Origin: Manis javanica
Lineage: Eukaryota > Chordata > Mammalia > Pholidota > Manidae
Direction: 5' to 3'
Assembly: GCF_040802235.1 (NCBI RefSeq)
Contig: NC_133158.1
Coordinates: 25,423,001-25,487,000, forward strand
DNA: 64,000 nucleotides
Both the position numbers and the translations under genes were made by a program. Below the pieces are notes generated by a model. The model was given only the letters and a program-made list of their open reading frames with translations. It did no database searches and had not been told where the DNA came from. Positions 58,166 to 64,000 of the stretch are shown in pieces; the first letter of the stretch is position 1, and each line of letters begins with the position of its first letter.

Positions 58166-59510
58166 AATAACAAATCCTAAAGAATCTACTCACACATACA
58201 CAAAAACTATTAGAATTAATACACTAACTCAATAAGATTTCAGGATACAAGATCAGTATATAATACTATAAGTTGTTGTTTCTATACCCTAGCAATGAAC
58301 CATCTGAAAATGATATTAAGAAAACAATTCCATTTACAATAGCATCAAAAAGGATAAAGTATATAGGAATAAATTTAACAAATTGAAATATTAGTACACT
58401 AAAAACTACAGAACAGTGTTGAAAGATATTAAAGACCTAAATAAATGGAAAGATATCCCATATTCATTGATTGGAAGACACAATATTATTTAGATGGTAA
58501 TCTTTGTGACTTCAGATTGAACAATGATTTTTTACATATCTAAAAACCTAAAGCACAATGAAAATAAATAAACAATATAGCATCAAAACTTAAAACTTCT
58601 GTGCATGAAAAGACACTATCAAGAAAGTGAAAAGACAAGCCACAGAATGGGAGAAAATATTTGCAAATCGTATAACTGGTAAAAGTCTAATATCAAGAAT
58701 GAAAAACTGCTAGACTTCAGCAATGAAAAGACAATCCAATTTAAAAATGAGCAAATAGATAATAAACACATAAAGATACTCAGCATCATCAATCACTAAG
58801 GAAATGTAAATCAAAGTCATAATGAGATACCAGTAGGATGGCTATAATAAAAGACAGACAATAACAAGTGTTGACAGTGATACAGAAAAAATATTCATGC
58901 ATTGCTCTTAAGAATGTAAAATGATACAGCTGCTTTAAAACAGTTTGACAATTCCTCAGAAAGTTAAACATAATATTTCCATATGGCCCAGCAATTCCAT
59001 TCCTGGAATTGAAAACCTATGTTCACATAAAAATTTGTACACAAATGTCCACAGCAGCATTATTCAAAATAGCCAAAATGTGGAAACAATCCAAGTGTCT
59101 ATCAGCTAATGAATGGATAAACAAAATGTGTATCCATACAATGGACTATTAGTTCATAAAAGGCATGAAGTATGACACATGCTAAACATGGGTGGAGCTT
59201 GAAAACATTATGTTAAGTGAAATATATTAGACACAGAAGGCCACATGATGGATGATTCCATTTATATGAAATGTCCACAGTAAGCAAATTCAGAGACAAA
59301 ATGTAGATTAGTAGTTGCCAGGGCCTGGAGAGAGGAAGGAATGGGGAGTGACTACTAACGGTATGGAGTTTCTTTCTGGGGCGATGAAAATGTTCTGCAA
59401 TTAGACAGTGGTGATAGCTGCATAATCTAATGAATATACCAGAACTATTGAATTGTATACTATAAAGGGTTGAATTTTATAGTATGTGAAATATATCTCA
59501 ATAAAATAAA
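58166..59510 (+). mobile_element. Second old L1M copy, 5'-truncated
   Basis: Starts inside ORF2 ('ctattagaattaatacac', 'atttcaggatacaagatc'), runs through the C-terminal region ('cccatattcattgattgg', 'agtgtctatcagctaatg') and ends with a 3' UTR carrying 'gtagttgccagggcctgg' and 'atatatctcaataaaataaa'. It repeats parts of ORF2 already seen in the preceding L1M, so it is a separate insertion in the same orientation. Confidence 0.85.
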
Positions 59511-60454
59511 TAGGTAATTAATTAAGGAGGTAGATTAGAAAGGTAATAGAGACAATAGGCTATGGTCAAGGCTATAACAATAATTAGGGCCAGCATTTGT
59601 ACTGTAAGTGGACATCTGACTAGACAAGATCTTGTTGACTTTACCCAATATTACTGGTTAAGGGGAAAAGAGTATTAGATATATATGGTGTGGTTGGAGA
59701 CTGTTGGGTGGAGAAGGTCCAACTCTGATCCTAATCTGAAGTAAATAGTTCCTGATAAGCATTAACACTGGAGCCCATTCGTGCTTGCAAGTCCAAGAGT
59801 TGACAAGAGAAAGCAGATAAAATGTGGGGCTTCATTCTTGCCAAGCCTATCATGGAACAGGACAGAAGAATGCGATATGCTGCTGCCAACTAGGGTCTGC
59901 CAGAGAATGTAGTCAAGTCCTGAAAGGGCCCATTATTGTCTAGGGGACATGAGGCTTGAACATACTTGAGACTGAGACATTTGTCAGCAGAGCCTGTTGA
60001 AGCCACCATACTTTCAGTGTTGCTCACTAACCAGAACGGTTAAAGCCAAAAAGCTTAAGTTAGAAATGAGATTGAAGCTTTTAAATAAAGAGGGCTGAGC
60101 TTTAAATAAATGGATGAGGTTGTTCTAGTAATGGAGTGTCTGAAAAATTATGCAATTGAGCTACATGTGCAGTAGAGCAGGGAAAAGGAATTGCATAAAA
60201 TGAGAATGGACAGATAACAGGAGCCTAGCTAGATCGTGAAGACTACCACAGACCCTTTCAAGTATATCCTCTTAGCAGGGGATAGAAGCTACAGAAAGAC
60301 CACTCCACTTGCGATGTGAAGAATAGATGGACAGGACTATGCTCGAGACACAGATACTATTTGTGAGATTACTGTAGCTTTAATTTAGGGAATGCATAAT
60401 GGAAAAGGGTAACTGCACTATGGGAGAGAAAAAGACCAGAGGAAAGGGAAGAGA
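59511..60454. other. No gene recognised
   Basis: Unassigned sequence after the L1M tail. Confidence 0.45.
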
Positions 60455-60670
60455 AACTGACATATATTGACTGCCTGGCATAGGCTACCAGGTGTAGATT
60501 ACCTTATTTAGTCTTCACAGCAACCCTATGCCAGAGGTACTGATGCTTCCATTTTAACAAATAAAGCAACTGAGACTTCAAGTTTAACCCAAGGTCACAC
60601 ACTTAGGAACCAATAGAGCCAGCACTCAAACACAGGTTTATCTAACCAAAAAGCCAAGAACTCTAATGAA
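60455..60670 (+). repeat. MIR SINE
   Basis: Sense MIR over most of its length: 'gattaccttatttagtcttc', 'cagcaaccctatgccagag', 'acccaaggtcacacactta', 'gccagcactcaaacacagg'. Confidence 0.8.
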
Positions 60671-63600
60671 AATGTTTATAGTTGAGGAGTAAGAGAAAGT
60701 AATTAGAAGAAATAACGAAGATTCAAAAGTCCATAAATATTAAGTGAACTCTTGGGGAAAAAACATGGCAGGGGAGAATAAATACATGAATTTACATAAA
60801 GAAACTGATTTACAAGAAACTAATAATAATGTTGTCACCTGGAGGGTAGAGTGTTGGGAGCAGAGAAAGAAGAAAAGTAGGAACAGGAGTAGGAGTGGGA
60901 ATCCTTACCACATTCTTTTTACACTGTTTCAATTTTTCATCTATGTGAACATACTTCCTTTTGGAAAAGCAGCATTAAACATTTTATAAAGGAAGAACAA
61001 TTCAGTACCACAGCTAAAACAAACCAGAATGCAGAGTATACAGATATTTAGAAGCTGACTTTGACCTTTGGGGTGTAAAAACCTACAATCTTAATTTTGT
61101 TTACTTAACATGACTGACCTATCATTATCATTCTATATTTTACTTAATGTTGTTTAGAGCAAAGAGAAAACAACTTTAAACACTCTGAGTGGGTTAAAAA
61201 TACAACTAAGCCCAGTAAAAATGTAGAAAAACTTACAACCAATAAACAGTCTCTATTATCATTTTGTCAAACCGTTAATGTCCATGAAATAAAATCAATG
61301 TATTTACCTAACCACAGAAAAAAAAATCACAATGAAATAAAGGGGTGGGGGTAGCTTTACCACAGTTTCACTGGAAATAATACCTTGTCACTAATAAGAT
61401 AAAATACTAAGAATTTTAAATGTTGCTGTCTAAAATTAAGAAAGACACAGTGGGAAAGAATGTAGAGTTAATGCTCTGCTATTCCTATTTAATTTCTATA
61501 GTCATTAAATACAACCAAAACTCGATTCACACAAACCCCCCAAGACTTCTCTACTCCACAATTTGTGCTTTAACCAGAGCAAAGAAATAGAACTTCTTGA
61601 TACTGAGAGTGGGAAAAAATCCTTATGGCAACACAAAGGGCTCTTAGACCACAGTTATTACTATTTCAACTCTTTTATACTAAATAACACTTCAGTGAAA
61701 ATGAAAATACCCAAACAACAGTGGAAGGTGAGAGAACTGTTACTTAGTCAATTCTTCTTTTAAAAAAAAGATCTCAAACAAAAATCTTACTTTAAAACAT
61801 AAAGGTCATAAACCACTTCTCTTAAAATAAGGTGTCTGTTTTTTGTCCTGCATCAATCATGTATTCCTTTCTCCTGCAAATGCTTTGGAGACATAATATC
61901 TCCAAACATACTGCCAAACAAGAATTCCAAAAATGTCTTTATTGATTGGATACTCTGCCCAGTGAAAAATTATTTTTTATTGGAAATGGCTGTCAGAGCT
62001 ATTTTTATTGCTCTCCTAAAGGCTCAATCTGTAATCATGTACTACACTTCTCTACACTGAGAACAAAATGAATTAGATGACTGCCTCTCTCTTTAAAGTT
62101 GCATACTGTGCCTTTTTAGGAGCTCAGACTGTGGATGCCTTTCCCTTGAGAATCCTGAGAACCTCAGAGAAATCACTAAGGAGACAAGGCCTGCAGATCT
62201 GCTTCAAGTATGTTCCTTTTAGTTTAAGTCTGTTCAGGAAAAATGGTTCCACATTCAACTTTTGAAGACAACAACAAAGTCTGTATAAACCTTGTGGAAA
62301 AGGAATTTCCACATGTCTAATCACACTAAAAGATACAATAGCACTTTCCCATTCTTCTATTCTTGCCAAAACAAAAGTACACATTCAACTGGCTCTGTCT
62401 GGCTGTATACAGAATGAACTGAGGAGTCAATGTTAGCCCTATTTCCAAATACCTTCTTCTCCTACCCATCTGAAAATTTAACATTAAATATTTGTTCTGT
62501 CTTGGTTAAAGCTTTGCCTTTGTAGAAACTTCTTGTCAAAAATCAAGTAGAAGTAAAAGATTAACAAATTAAAACATCCTAAAAAGCTAACATCTTTAGG
62601 GGAATTACTACATCAGCTTATTTTCAAACATGGTAAAAGAGAAAACGGCCAATAGTATTTGTAAGCTTTGGTAAAGAGAGAAAGCATAAGTAAGTTTTGG
62701 GTACCACATAAAAAATGCAGAGGTAGATGTTATTCACCACCAGAAAGGGACCCTAGAAAAAATATCAAGGAGGAAGCTAAGAATGGGGAATGCAAAGAGA
62801 AGATAGGAAAGTACAAAAAAATAGGCTTGCCTGCTTTTCTATTTTGCACACAGGTTGCCCTGCTATCAATTTCCCATTACCAGCTGACCTGTGAGTGATC
62901 CACTTAAATACTTTGACATATCGTTCGCTATAGTGTGGTATTTTCTTGCCACCAAAAAATAAGAAACATTTTTAAGCTGGCTCCTCCAAGGAACTCACAC
63001 TAGTATCAATAATTACTTAAAATTTTGAAGTGGAAGGGAAGACAAATCTATTGGAGAAAAAAGAGATTCCAACACAAAATATAAAGAAGGATGGGGTCAT
63101 TTGTTATTTTAGGTTATCCATGCCATGGTGCTTTTAAATGAAAAAAGGTAAGAGAAAGGGATTGTTTAATGTATTACTTTTCCTGTAATGGAATAATTAT
63201 CTTAGTAAGAAATGTTAATCAAATGCAAAGATTTAACTGACAACTTTTATATGGGCATATTTTTGATGATGGATTTGCTAAGTTTTCACCTCTCATGAGA
63301 AATACTGTCTTTAAAAATCAGCTGATAGTCCTTCTCTTCTCTAAAGTAAAATGAGGACTACTTCTCTATCTGAGCAGAACCTATCACATTCTTAGAACTT
63401 CATGAGTGAGATTCTCCTGTCCCTAAGCCACCAAGTAAGGGAGCTGCCTTAACTCATTCGCATTTCTTGGGCACAACTGTAAAGTTACACCCATAATCAT
63501 GGCCAAGTCACTATTACCCTTTAAACAACTTGTGCCTTAAAGTAACTAGACCTAACAGCATTTCCTCTTCCAAAATCACCAATGGCAATGAGTATATGTA

Positions 63601-64000
63601 ATACATGCATTTATTCATAGAATTGTACCTAAAATGAGTATCTTTACAAAGCACTTTTCAAAGGGCCTACTTAAAATAAGCCAAACACCAAAATATTAAT
63701 GATGGTAACTGGTATATGAAATTACAAGCAGTCTCTCTTCTTTGTGACTACCTAGAGTTTGTGACTGTTTCAAATTGAGAACTCATGACTGTAATAAGGA
63801 AACACATGCGGCTAATGTCAATCTCTGACAATGAAATTTCCCAAACAAAAGTAGTATCTCACCATGAATGCAAATTGTATGCTATTAATACTTATTTTCT
63901 AGTATTTAGTATTTCTTCCATATAATTTATTTCCTTGTGCAGACATATCATAGATTATAAGCACTCTGAGGATACATTCTACATCTTATATATATTTGTA
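60671..64000. other. No gene or repeat recognised
   Basis: The longest stretch without an identified element, AT-rich throughout. Open frames at 60744-60989, 61563-61763, 62077-62265, 62124-62384 (minus) and 62668-62898 have no domain, no mutual relation and no supported splice context. Without comparison to other genomes I cannot say whether it is intronic, intergenic or contains ancient repeats. Confidence 0.5.

Noticed and set aside
62124..62384. Open frame as a possible coding exon
   Set aside because: A plus-strand frame overlaps it, no splice sites or domain support it, and its length is within chance expectation.
1..64000. CRISPR arrays, tRNA genes, operons, riboswitches
   Set aside because: The window is mammalian repeat-rich DNA. 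I saw no regularly spaced short repeats with unique spacers and no tRNA-like A/B box pair with a cloverleaf other than in degraded MIRs.

Overview
The window looks like AT-rich, gene-poor DNA from a placental mammal. About half is recognisable transposon sequence: LINE-1 (L1) of several ages, L2, MIR, LTR fragments, two hAT DNA transposons, a U6 retropseudogene and one retroviral segment. I found no host protein-coding exon, no tRNA or rRNA gene and no CRISPR array. The L1 3' ends and the absence of primate Alu, rodent B1/B2 or carnivore tRNA-Lys SINEs suggest a laurasiatherian. Pangolin is a possibility from my memory of similar 3' ends, but this is a low-confidence guess.

Layout. 1-4760: minus-strand L1 with its 5' end inside the window and its 3' end off the left edge. 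4.8-12 kb: mostly unrecognised DNA with MIR, L2 and LTR fragments. 12.3-16.3 kb: a 5'-truncated L1 with target-site duplications (TSDs) and two older L1 pieces. 16.8-30 kb: MIR, L2, a U6 pseudogene, short L1 3' ends (one of only 57 bp, one with a perfect 16-bp TSD) and an LTR-like block. 30.3-32.7 kb: a 388-bp block present twice, about 2 kb apart, with about ten differences. 33-39.7 kb: MIR, an old L1 and microsatellites. 39.77-47.74 kb: the most notable object. 47.8-53.5 kb: a MER5-like element, a 1.5-kb young L1 and a decayed hAT transposase element. 53.9-59.5 kb: old L1M copies. 59.5-64 kb: almost nothing recognised.

The central object is a full-length L1 (39785-45924) with an intact ORF1 and a broken ORF2. 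It is followed without interruption by a betaretrovirus-like segment (end of integrase, env transmembrane subunit, polypurine tract, LTR U3-R) that stops about 19 nt past an AATAAA and runs into an A-rich tail. A 17-bp duplication with one mismatch flanks the pair (39768-39784 and 47723-47739), and no L1-only duplication follows the L1 A-tail. The simplest reading is one retrotransposition of a read-through L1 RNA that transduced a defective provirus 3' end. The alternative is an RNA-derived retroviral copy landing in the L1 A-tail. A 20-nt piece of the retroviral part is also embedded as a patch in the L1 ORF2.
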